A stretch of 64,000 nt of DNA, from contig NZ_JARGYD010000004.1 in NCBI RefSeq assembly GCF_029168315.1, forward strand, positions 1-64,000, in the 5' to 3' direction. Every line of letters begins with the position of its first letter. Positions within the stretch are counted from its first letter, which is position 1. Below the pieces are notes generated by a model, which was given only the letters and a program-made list of their open reading frames with translations, was not told where the DNA came from and searched no databases. This DNA comes from Psychromarinibacter halotolerans. GTDB taxonomy: Bacteria > Pseudomonadota > Alphaproteobacteria > Rhodobacterales > Rhodobacteraceae. Position numbers and translations under genes: made by a program. Shown piece after piece: positions 8,764-16,409 of this stretch.

Positions 8764-8792
8764 AAATAAGTCCGGTTCGGCAAGTTCGTCAA
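8764..8792 (-). promoter_or_regulatory. Sigma70-like promoter for the acyl-CoA dehydrogenase operon
   Basis: On the minus strand TTGACG (8787-8792) is followed by 17 nt and TTATTT (8764-8769), or 18 nt and TATTTT. The operator starts 10 nt beyond, the same geometry as at 1.4 kb. Confidence 0.6.
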
Positions 8793-8826
8793 GGGCGTCC
8801 AACCGGCCAAAGAGCGGAAAGTGAAC

Positions 8827-9561
8827 ATGTCCAAGATCGTGAAGCGGACGTTGGATTTCTTCGAGCTGTTCGAAAGAACCCGCCGTCCGCTTAGTCTGTC
8901 TGGCGTCGCGCGCGAACTCGACCTGCCGGCATCCAGCTGCCACGACGTGCTGCGAACGCTGGTCGAACATGGCTTCGTCTATCAGCCGGGAGAGCGGGGA
9001 GAGTACTATCCGACCCAGCGGCTGGGCCTTCTGGCTGCCGAGATCGCACGTAACGATCCCTTCCTTCTACGAGTGCGGACCGACCTCAGAGATCTGTCGG
9101 CGCGGCATGGGCGGTCCTGTTTCCTGGCCCGCATCGACGGTAAGACCGCGCGTTACGTGTTGGTTGTCGAGGCGTACGGCCCTTGGCGCTACCATATCGA
9201 GGAGGGGGCAGAGGTCCGCCATCCCCACGCGACCTCGGCGGGCAAGGCGCTTTTGGGGCAGCTGACGCCAGAGGTGCGTGCGGCGGTTATCGCCGCGCTG
9301 CCGATGCCGGTCCTGACGCCGCAGACGATCCAGACACGCGAAGATCTGGCGGCGGACATCGAGATGTCCCGCGCCCGTGGCTGGTACCTGAACAAGGAAG
9401 AAAGCGTGCGGACCGCAATGACGATTTCGGTGCCGCTGCACTGGAACGCAGAGGATTACATCCTGACGATGGCCGGACCGGGCGTGTCCGACGATGCCGA
9501 GATCAACGCGATCGCGGCGGACCTTGCCGCCGCGGCGCGCCGGCTTGAGGCGCCGAGATGA
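8827..9561 (+). CDS. IclR family transcriptional regulator (first)
   Basis: 244 aa. An N-terminal winged helix (residues about 1-65, with LSLSGVARELDLPASSCHDVL as the helix-turn-helix region) is followed by an IclR effector domain that ends with an SVRTAMTISVPL-type segment. I start at the ATG at 8827 rather than the GTG at 8821 because the paralogue at 12280 begins with the same MSKIVKRTLDF. It is divergent from the acyl-CoA dehydrogenase operon, with operator copy 2 between them, and overlaps the FAD oxidase start by 4 bp. It is a strong candidate to bind the composite operator; its ligand is unknown but is probably a hydroxy- or carboxylic acid of the pathway. Confidence 0.9.
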   Translation: MSKIVKRTLDFFELFERTRRPLSLSGVARELDLPASSCHDVLRTLVEHGFVYQPGERGEYYPTQRLGLLAAEIARNDPFLLRVRTDLRDLSARHGRSCFLARIDGKTARYVLVVEAYGPWRYHIEEGAEVRHPHATSAGKALLGQLTPEVRAAVIAALPMPVLTPQTIQTREDLAADIEMSRARGWYLNKEESVRTAMTISVPLHWNAEDYILTMAGPGVSDDAEINAIAADLAAAARRLEAPR

Positions 9562-10973
9562 GCGGGTGGGGCAAGATCTCGGACATCGTGGGGCCTTCCA
9601 ACGTTGTCCGCGATGCGGACGGGATGAGCCCGTACCTGATCGACGACCGGAAGCTTTACGAAGGTGACGCGGCTGCTGTCGTAAGGCCCGGTACCACGCA
9701 AGAGGTCGCCGCCGTTGTCGGGGTTTGCGCCGATTTGGGCTGGCCCGTCGTGCCGGTCGGCGGCAATACGGGGCAGGTCGGGGGCGCCGTGCCGCGTGGC
9801 GGGCCGGGCACCGTGGTTCTTTCGACCGAGCGTCTGAACCGCATACACCGCATCGACCCGGACGAAATGGTCGCCGTGGCGGGCGCAGGGGTCATCCTGT
9901 CGGACCTGCAGCAAGCTGCGGCGGCGGAAGGGTGCTTTTATCCCGTCTCTCTTGGCTCGGAGGGGACGTGCCGCGTCGGTGGAAACGTCTCGACCAACGC
10001 GGGCGGCATCAATGTTCTGCGCTATGGCAATACGCGCGATCAGGTGCTGGGGTTGGAGGTCGTGCTGCCGGACGGACGGATCTGGAACGGTCTGCGCACG
10101 CTTCGGAAGGACAACACCGGCTATGCGCTCAAACACCTGTTCATCGGGGCAGAGGGGACGCTGGGTATCGTCACCGCCGCCGCGCTGAAGCTGTACCCGC
10201 AAAGCCTTGCCGTCGGCACCGCATTTGCCGCGGTTCAGGACCCGGCGGCGGCTGTCGCCCTTTTGCGGGCGCTGCGGGCGCAGTTGGGGGACTGTATCAC
10301 CGCCTACGAGTTGCTGCCGCGCATCGCGCTGGAATTCGGCATCCGCCACATCGGCCCGATCCGCGAACCCTTTGAGGAGCGGTTCGATTGGCATGTGCTT
10401 GTCGAAGCAGGCGATGCTGACGCGACCGAGCGGCTGGAGGCCGCGCTTGCCGCGGCTGCCGAGGACGGGCTGCTGCTGGACGCCGTGGTGGCGCAGACCG
10501 GAGCGCAGCGCGCCGACCTGTGGAAGTTGCGCGAAATCGGCGCGGGCGGGCACCAGTACCGTGCAGGTGCGCTGATCAAGCACGACATCTCGGTGCCGGT
10601 GGGCCGGGTGCCAGAGATGATCGCGCGCGGAACGGCAGCGGTGCACGCGGCGCTTCCTGGCACGCATGTCATCGCGTTCGGGCACGTGGGCGACGGGAAC
10701 CTGCACTACAATCTGGTGCAGCCCGACGGGCACGACCCCGCCGACTTTCGCGCTCGGACCGCCGCGATGAACCGCATCATCCACGACCTGGTCGCAGAGC
10801 TTGGTGGCAGTATCTCGGCCGAGCATGGGATCGGTCTGTTGAAGCGCGAGGAACTGGCGGTCTACGCGGATCCGGTGGAACTGGACCTGATGCACCGGGT
10901 CAAATCGGTGCTGGACCCGCAAGGTCTCATGAACCCCGGCAAGATCCTGATGGACAGGGGAACGGCGTCATGA
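9558..10973 (+). CDS. FAD-linked D-2-hydroxyacid dehydrogenase/oxidase
   Basis: 471 aa, in the FAD_binding_4 plus FAD-oxidase_C family (D-lactate, D-2-hydroxyglutarate and glycolate oxidase GlcD types). The PCMH-type FAD fold shows VVPVGGNTGQVGGAVP near the N terminus, then VSTNAGGINVLRYGNTRD and HLFIGAEGTLGIVT. The C-terminal metal/substrate site has FGHVGDGNLHYN and SAEHGIGLLKREE. It oxidises a D-2-hydroxy acid to the 2-oxo acid; the exact substrate is not visible. It is translationally coupled upstream to the IclR gene and downstream to the FMN oxidase, both through ATGA overlaps. Confidence 0.88.
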   Translation: MSGWGKISDIVGPSNVVRDADGMSPYLIDDRKLYEGDAAAVVRPGTTQEVAAVVGVCADLGWPVVPVGGNTGQVGGAVPRGGPGTVVLSTERLNRIHRIDPDEMVAVAGAGVILSDLQQAAAAEGCFYPVSLGSEGTCRVGGNVSTNAGGINVLRYGNTRDQVLGLEVVLPDGRIWNGLRTLRKDNTGYALKHLFIGAEGTLGIVTAAALKLYPQSLAVGTAFAAVQDPAAAVALLRALRAQLGDCITAYELLPRIALEFGIRHIGPIREPFEERFDWHVLVEAGDADATERLEAALAAAAEDGLLLDAVVAQTGAQRADLWKLREIGAGGHQYRAGALIKHDISVPVGRVPEMIARGTAAVHAALPGTHVIAFGHVGDGNLHYNLVQPDGHDPADFRARTAAMNRIIHDLVAELGGSISAEHGIGLLKREELAVYADPVELDLMHRVKSVLDPQGLMNPGKILMDRGTAS

Positions 10974-12130
10974 GCCACCGTCTTGCCCGTGCTCGCAACA
11001 TCGCCGATCTGCGCGAGATCGCGCGCCGCCGCGTGGCGCGGGCGTTCTTCGAATTCATGGACCGGGGCACCGAGGATGAAACCCAGTTGAGGCGCAATCG
11101 CGCCGCGCTGGATGCGGTGACGCTGAAGCCGACCGTTCTTACCGACGTCCGCGAGATCAACACGGCGACCGACCTGCTGGGACGCGCCGTGCCGTTGCCG
11201 CTTGCCGTGGCGCCGACCGGCGTCGCCAACATGATGCACTATCAGGGCGAGCTTGCCCTTGCGCGCGCTGCCGCGAGGGCGGGCATTCCCTTCACGCTGG
11301 CCACCAGTTCCACCACGGCGATCGAGGATATCGCTGCTGCGGCCACGTCCGGGTTCTGGCTGCAACTCTACGTTTGGGAGGATCGCGAGGCGACGTGGTC
11401 TGTTGTCGAACGTGCACGGGACGCGGGGGCGGAGGCCTTGGTGGTTACGGTGGACACGCCAGTAATGGCGAACCGGGAATACAACGACCGCAACGGATTT
11501 TCCTTTCCGGTGCGGCCGGACCCGGTCTTGATCGCCGACATGCTGGCGCATCCGCGGTGGCTGTGCCCGGTAATGGGGCGATACTGGCTGACCGGAGGCA
11601 CGCCGCGCTTCGTCAATTATCCGCAGCGGATCGGCGGCAAGGTGACGAAGGGCACCAGCCGGATGGCAAACTCGGCCAGTGTGACATGGGACGACATCGC
11701 ACGGTTCCGCGACAGGTGGGACGGGCGGCTGATCCTCAAGGGCGTGCTGACGCCCGAGACAGCCGTGAAGGCGGGCGCCATCGGGGCGGATGCGGTGGTG
11801 GTTTCGAACCACGGCGGCCGGATGTTCGACCCGGGCCCTGCGGCGATAGAGGCGCTGGGCCCCGTTGTCCGCGCGGCGCCGGATAGCCTGTCGGTACTTT
11901 TCGACAGCGGCATCCGGCGTGGCGCCGACATCCTGCGCGCGCTGGCTTTGGGCGCGGACGGCGTGCTTGTCGGCCGCGCCACGCTGTACGGCCTTGCGGC
12001 GGCAGGAGAGGAGGGTGCCTTGAAGGCGCTGGACATACTTGCCGAGGAATTGCGGCGCTGCATGGCGCTGTGCGGCGTGCGGACCATCGACGAGATCGGG
12101 CTCGATTGCCTTTGGAAAGACGGTTCCTGA
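10970..12130 (+). CDS. FMN-dependent L-2-hydroxyacid oxidase/dehydrogenase (LldD family)
   Basis: 386 aa, a TIM-barrel flavoenzyme of the L-lactate dehydrogenase/glycolate oxidase/mandelate dehydrogenase family. Visible marks are APTGVANMMHYQGE, the LILKGVLTPETA lysine, the active-site SNHGGRMFDPGPA (His and Arg) and DSGIRRGADILRALALGAD near the C terminus. The N-terminal tyrosine pair of the family is replaced by phenylalanines (FFEFMDRGTEDE), as in some divergent members, so its substrate may differ from lactate. The ATG at 10970 overlaps the preceding stop. With the D-type oxidase it could convert both enantiomers of one hydroxy acid. Confidence 0.88.
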   Translation: MSHRLARARNIADLREIARRRVARAFFEFMDRGTEDETQLRRNRAALDAVTLKPTVLTDVREINTATDLLGRAVPLPLAVAPTGVANMMHYQGELALARAAARAGIPFTLATSSTTAIEDIAAAATSGFWLQLYVWEDREATWSVVERARDAGAEALVVTVDTPVMANREYNDRNGFSFPVRPDPVLIADMLAHPRWLCPVMGRYWLTGGTPRFVNYPQRIGGKVTKGTSRMANSASVTWDDIARFRDRWDGRLILKGVLTPETAVKAGAIGADAVVVSNHGGRMFDPGPAAIEALGPVVRAAPDSLSVLFDSGIRRGADILRALALGADGVLVGRATLYGLAAAGEEGALKALDILAEELRRCMALCGVRTIDEIGLDCLWKDGS

Positions 12131-12279
12131 CACGCAGATGGGCCTGCCTGCATCAGAGACAGCCCATGCCGTGAAGCTTGAGCGCCGGATATTAGTGGGG
12201 TAGTCGCGACAACGGGCCCGACATGGCGGCTGACGCAGTCATCGGCCCGACTTGGCGCAAATCCGCAAAGCAGGCCCAC

Positions 12280-13011
12280 ATGTCGAAGATCGTAAAACGG
12301 ACGCTGGATTTCATCGAACTCTTCGCCGAAGAGAAACGACCGCTGTCGCTGTCCGATATTTCCCGGCTTCTGGACATCCCGATGTCGAGCTGTTTCGACG
12401 TCGTCCAATCCTTGCAAGAACGCGGCTATATCTACGAACTCGGGCACCGGGCCGGGTTCTATCCGACCGCACGCCTGACGGAATTGGCGGCAGTCATCAG
12501 CCAGCACGACCCTGTGTCGCTGCGCGCGGGGCTGAAGCTGCGCGACCTGCGCGACGAGTTCGATGAATCCGTGTCGCTGGCACGCTCGGCAGGGCCGCAG
12601 GTGACCTACCTGCTGGTTCTGGAACCTTCGCATCCGCTGCGCTTCCTTGTCCGGGTGGGGGACCACGCGCGTTCGCTGCATGCCACATCGGTCGGGAAGG
12701 CGCTTTTGGCCACGCTTCCTCCGGAAGACCTGCCCGATCTGCTTGGGCCCGGCCCGCTAGAGCCCTTGACCGAGAAAACCCAGACCGATCCGGCGAAGCT
12801 GATTGCCGAGATCGAGGAAACCCGCGCGCGTGGCTATGCGATCAATCGCGAGGAAAGCGTGCCGACCGCCACCACCGTCACCGGCTGGTTCACTTGGCAC
12901 CGGTCGGAATACTTCGTGACCGTCGCAGGCCCGACCTTCCGCGTGGAGCCCAAGCTTGAGGCCATCATCGCCCGGCTCACAGAGGTTTGCAGCTCCCTCG
13001 GGCAGCCGTAG
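12280..13011 (+). CDS. IclR family transcriptional regulator (second, paralogue of the first)
   Basis: 243 aa with the same architecture and nearly the same N terminus (MSKIVKRTLDF-ELF, then PLSLS) as the regulator at 8827, so the two are local paralogues. The helix-turn-helix is at about 24-50 and the effector domain at about 75-240. The ATG at 12280 is chosen by that homology; the earlier in-frame ATG at 12223 would add 19 unrelated residues. About 150 nt separate it from the upstream oxidase, and no copy of the composite operator is evident there. Downstream is the TRAP binding protein, whose promoter carries operator copy 3. Confidence 0.9.
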   Translation: MSKIVKRTLDFIELFAEEKRPLSLSDISRLLDIPMSSCFDVVQSLQERGYIYELGHRAGFYPTARLTELAAVISQHDPVSLRAGLKLRDLRDEFDESVSLARSAGPQVTYLLVLEPSHPLRFLVRVGDHARSLHATSVGKALLATLPPEDLPDLLGPGPLEPLTEKTQTDPAKLIAEIEETRARGYAINREESVPTATTVTGWFTWHRSEYFVTVAGPTFRVEPKLEAIIARLTEVCSSLGQP

Positions 13012-13023
13012 CCGCCTCCACAG

Positions 13024-13073
13024 TTGACTTTGCGAAATTGCGCCGCCATGAATAATGATACGCTGTGGCGAAA
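13024..13073 (+). promoter_or_regulatory. TRAP binding-protein promoter with composite operator copy 3
   Basis: TTGACT at 13024-13029 is a good -35 box; the -10 is poorer, with CATGAA at 17-nt spacing and AATAAT slightly further on. The operator is at 13049-13073. Its reverse complement reads TTTCGC-CACA-GCGTAT-CATT-ATTCA, 17 of 25 identical to copy 1, with the differences concentrated in the spacers. It has the same orientation relative to transcription as copies 1 and 2 and lies over the presumed -10/+1 region, 25 nt before the start codon. Confidence 0.6.
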
Positions 13074-13098
13074 AAGTGCAGCAAAGGGAGGTACTACA

Positions 13099-14118
13099 TT
13101 GAAAATCGGAATTCTATCGCTTCCGGCGATGGCGCTGGCTGGGCTTCTGCCCGCTCTGGCGCACGCCCAAGAGACATATACGCTGCGGATCGCGGACCAG
13201 TTTCCGCTGACGCACATCGCGTCCAAGCTGACCATTCAGCCGTTCATCGAGGAGGTCGAGGCTCGGTCGGAAGGGCGCATCACGTTCGAACACTACCCGG
13301 CGGAACAGCTGGCAAAGGGGCGCGGCATGCTGGATGCGGTTCGCACCGGCGTCACCGACATCGGACTGCAGGTCGCGGGCTACGTGTCGGACCGGCTGCC
13401 GCTGTCGACCGTTGTCGAGCTGCCTAGCATCAGCTCCGACGTCGAAAAGTGCTTTAACGCTTTCCAGACGCTGGCCGAGGGCGAACTGCTGGAACGTGAG
13501 TTCAAGCCGATGGGCGTCCGCGCCATCGAGGTGAACTGCACGCCGCCCCAATTTATGACCACCGGTGTCGACGAGATTTCGTCGCTGGAGGACATCGCGG
13601 GTCTGAAGCTTCGCGCCGGTGGCAGCGCGGTCGAACTGACGCTGACCGAGCTTGGCGCGATCCCGGTGAAAATGTCCGCGCCTGACATCTACGTCGGGGT
13701 CGAGCGCGGGACGCTGGACGGAGCGGTGTTCGCCCCGGCCTCGACCCTTGGGTACAACCTGCAGAACATCGTGGGTGGCGTGGCCAAGAACGTGTCCTTC
13801 GGCTCGAACGCGGCGATCCTGTTCATGAACGAGAACTCGTTCCAGAAGCTGCCGCCCGACCTTCAGGAGATCATCCTCGAAGTGGGCAAGCAGGTCGGAT
13901 ACGACGTTGCCGAAGCCTATAACAGCGGTACGCAGGACGCGCTGGACGAGATCGCCGCTGCCGGTGTGAACGTCTACGATTTCCCCGAGGACGTCGTCGA
14001 ACGCATCCGCGCCGCGCAAGAGAAGGTTGGCGAGGTCTGGGTCGAGCAGATGAATTCCCGCAACCTGCCGGGCACCGAGATCCTTGATGCCGCAACGGCG
14101 GCAGCGATGACCAACTGA
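13099..14118 (+). CDS. TRAP transporter substrate-binding protein (DctP family), TTG start
   Basis: 339 aa. The proposed TTG start at 13099 has GGAGG 7 nt upstream and gives a clean Sec signal peptide (MKIGILSLPAMALAGLLPA, cleavage after AHA). Upstream in-frame ATGs would add a charged non-signal segment that overlaps the operator. The mature protein has the DctP fold, with LADQFPLTH-type N terminus, SEGRITFEHYPAEQL, and DIYVGVERGTLDGAVF. It captures a carboxylate in the periplasm. No permease gene is adjacent and a strong terminator follows; the shared operator suggests that it works with the DctM/DctQ pair at 3.9-5.7 kb. Confidence 0.88.
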   Translation: MKIGILSLPAMALAGLLPALAHAQETYTLRIADQFPLTHIASKLTIQPFIEEVEARSEGRITFEHYPAEQLAKGRGMLDAVRTGVTDIGLQVAGYVSDRLPLSTVVELPSISSDVEKCFNAFQTLAEGELLEREFKPMGVRAIEVNCTPPQFMTTGVDEISSLEDIAGLKLRAGGSAVELTLTELGAIPVKMSAPDIYVGVERGTLDGAVFAPASTLGYNLQNIVGGVAKNVSFGSNAAILFMNENSFQKLPPDLQEIILEVGKQVGYDVAEAYNSGTQDALDEIAAAGVNVYDFPEDVVERIRAAQEKVGEVWVEQMNSRNLPGTEILDAATAAAMTN

Positions 14119-14143
14119 TCCGCATCCCATCGGACCAACGAAT

Positions 14144-14178
14144 AAGGGCGGTGGAGAAATCCACCGCCCTTTAACTTT
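14144..14178 (+). terminator. Rho-independent terminator after the TRAP binding protein
   Basis: A 12-bp perfect stem (AAGGGCGGTGGA / TCCACCGCCCTT) is closed by a GAAA tetraloop and followed by TAACTTT. It lies between convergent genes and may act on both strands. Confidence 0.85.
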
Positions 14179-14208
14179 GCCGCTCCGTGCTGCGCAGGGC
14201 CGGCGCGG

Positions 14209-15147
14209 TCAGTCGACCTTGGTGCGCTGTCCCTCGGGGTCGTGGATCTCGTCCGCGGGGCCGGCCTTCATCACCATTCCGGGAAGTTTGCGGTCGAGCA
14301 GGTCTTCGGTCAGGCGCGCAGCGGCGACCAGCCGGTCCAGATCCAGCCCCGTGGCAATGCCCATCCGGTGCGCCATATGGACGAAGTCTTCGGTGCAGAT
14401 ATTGCCCACGGCACGCGGCGCGAAGGGGCAGCCGCCAAGCCCGCCGATCGAGGACTCGAAGTCGCGCACGCCGCAGTCCAGCCCAGTCAGCGCGTTCGCC
14501 AGCCCCAGCCCGCGCGTGTTGTGCAGGTGCAGGCCGACCGGGGTACCCGGGTGGCGGTCCTGAAGGGCCGTCACCCGGTCCCGCACGCGGGTCGGGTCCG
14601 CGACGCCGGTGGTGTCGGCAAGGTAGATCAGCCGCGCCCCAAGACCTTCGAGGTGCGAAAACAGCCTGTCGACGGTCTCGAATGCCACCTCGCCCTCGTA
14701 GGGGCAGCCGAAAGCGGTGGCGACGACACCGACGATCCGCGTCGCGCTGCCTTGCGTCGCAGCTGCGATGTCCTCTAGCGACTTCATGCCGGTGTCCATG
14801 TCCATCCGAACATTCAGGCGATTGAAGGTCGCGGACGCTGCGATCCCGCATTTCAGTTCGTCTATGCCGCAATCCACGGCCGTTTCCGCACCGCGTCGAT
14901 TGGGCACGAACGCAGCATAGGACAGCCCAGCGCGCCGGGGCAGGGCGCGTGCCACCTCCTGAGCGTCAGCGAACTGTGGGATGACCTTGGGATGCACGAA
15001 GCCCGTCGCCTCGATCCGGGTCAGACCGGCCTCGGCCAATGCCTCGATCATCCGCAGCTTCTGGTCCACCGGCAAATGCCGCTTCTCCATCTGCAAGCCA
15101 TCGCGGGGCCCGACTTCGCTGATTGTTATCGTGTCCGGATAGGCCAT
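14209..15147 (-). CDS. HMG-CoA lyase-like protein
   Basis: 312 aa. It has the HMG-CoA lyase signatures: SEVGPRDGLQ at the N terminus (catalytic Arg, acidic metal ligand), LHLHNTRGLGLAN (HxH metal site; HNT replaces the usual HDT) and GGLGGCPFAPRAVGN with the catalytic loop Cys. It cleaves a 3-hydroxy-3-methylacyl-CoA, giving acetyl-CoA and a keto acid from HMG-CoA; relatives of this fold also act as citramalyl-CoA lyases, so the substrate is open. The start at 15147 is preceded by AGAGGA; the longer reading to 15333 runs into the neighbouring gene. It is the last gene of the five-gene operon, 86 nt after the acyl-CoA dehydrogenase. Confidence 0.88.
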   Translation of the reverse strand: MAYPDTITISEVGPRDGLQMEKRHLPVDQKLRMIEALAEAGLTRIEATGFVHPKVIPQFADAQEVARALPRRAGLSYAAFVPNRRGAETAVDCGIDELKCGIAASATFNRLNVRMDMDTGMKSLEDIAAATQGSATRIVGVVATAFGCPYEGEVAFETVDRLFSHLEGLGARLIYLADTTGVADPTRVRDRVTALQDRHPGTPVGLHLHNTRGLGLANALTGLDCGVRDFESSIGGLGGCPFAPRAVGNICTEDFVHMAHRMGIATGLDLDRLVAAARLTEDLLDRKLPGMVMKAGPADEIHDPEGQRTKVD

Positions 15148-15233
15148 CGCTGTCCTCTGGCGGGATGTGTCCCGTGATCGTCGTTGAAACCGCCCGGCGG
15201 CGCGCCCGAGGGCCGCCGCCGAGGATGTGCGCG

Positions 15234-16409
15234 TCAGTAGCTTTTCGCCATGCCCAGAACGTGCTGGCCGATGTAGCTGAGGATCAGGTTGGTCGAGATC
15301 GGCGCGATCCGTGCCAGCCGTGCCGACCGCCATTTGCGCTCGATGTCGTATTCACGCGCCGCCGCGAAGCCGCCGAAGGTTTGCATACAGGCCTCTCCCG
15401 CGTGCCATGCGGATTCGCAAGCAAGGTGCTTGGCGATGTTCGCCTCTTCGCCGCAGGGTTGGCCCGCCTCGAACAGCGCCGCCGCCGATCGACAGACCAT
15501 GTCCGCTGCCTTCCACTCTGAATAGGCCTGCGCGATGGGAAACTGCACCCCTTGGTTCGCGCCGATCGGCTTGCCGAACACGGTCCGCTCGCCGGCATAG
15601 GCGCTGGCCTTCTCGACGAAGTACCGCGCATCGCCAAGCGATTCTGACGCGACAAGAATCCGCTCGGCGTTCATTCCGGAAAGGATATAGCGGAACCCCT
15701 TGCCCTCTTCGCCGATCAGGTTCTCGGCCGGGACGCGGAGGTTGTCGTAGAACACTTCGTTCGTGTGGTGGTTCACCATCGTGTCGATCGGCTTGATCGT
15801 CAGCCCCTTGCCAAGGCTTTCGTTGATGTCGACCAGCAGCACCGAAAGCCCGTCGGTCTTTTTCTCGACCTGATCAATCGGCGTGGTGCGCACCAGAAGC
15901 GTCATCAAGTCCGAATGCCGCGCGCGCGAGGTCCAGATCTTCTGTCCGCTGACGACATAGTGGTCGCCATCGCGCACCGCCTTGGTCTTCAGCTTCAGAG
16001 TGTCCGAGCCGGTCGTCGGTTCGGTCACGCCGAAGGCCTGAAACCGGATCTCGCCCGAGGCGATGCCGGGCAGGTACTTGTCGCGCTGCTCTTGGCTGCC
16101 GTGGCGCACCAGCATGTGCATCATGTACATCTGCGCGTGGCAGGCATAGGCGTCGCAGCCCGAGGCGTGGATCTCTTCAAGGATCACCGCACCTGCGCGA
16201 AGGGGCAGGCCGGACCCGCCGTATTCCTCGGGGATCAACGCGGACAGGAAGCCGGCCTCGGTCATATCCTTGACGAAGTCGTCGGGGTAATCGCCAGAGG
16301 CCTCTAGCTCGCGCCAGTAGGCGCCGGGGTACTTGTCGCAGATCGCACGAACCGCATCGCGGATTTCGGGGTGGTCGCGTCCCAGCGGGACGAGTGTTTC
16401 TTCGGTCAT
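15234..16409 (-). CDS. Acyl-CoA dehydrogenase (IVD/LCAD-type active site)
   Basis: 391 aa, a paralogue of the enzyme at 7507. It has AFGVTEPTTGSDTLKL, IWTS, GEEGKGFRYIL and a C terminus ending GMAKSY. As in the first enzyme, IYEGT is missing near the C terminus and a Glu at about 249 (MNAERI) takes the isovaleryl/long-chain catalytic position. It follows the enoyl-CoA hydratase stop with no gap. Its electron acceptor would be ETF. Confidence 0.9.
   Translation of the reverse strand: MTEETLVPLGRDHPEIRDAVRAICDKYPGAYWRELEASGDYPDDFVKDMTEAGFLSALIPEEYGGSGLPLRAGAVILEEIHASGCDAYACHAQMYMMHMLVRHGSQEQRDKYLPGIASGEIRFQAFGVTEPTTGSDTLKLKTKAVRDGDHYVVSGQKIWTSRARHSDLMTLLVRTTPIDQVEKKTDGLSVLLVDINESLGKGLTIKPIDTMVNHHTNEVFYDNLRVPAENLIGEEGKGFRYILSGMNAERILVASESLGDARYFVEKASAYAGERTVFGKPIGANQGVQFPIAQAYSEWKAADMVCRSAAALFEAGQPCGEEANIAKHLACESAWHAGEACMQTFGGFAAAREYDIERKWRSARLARIAPISTNLILSYIGQHVLGMAKSY

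Noticed and set aside
12131..12279. Fourth copy of the composite operator before the second IclR gene
   Set aside because: Short GCG-rich matches (TTGGCGC, CCGCAAAG) occur but neither dyad is formed.
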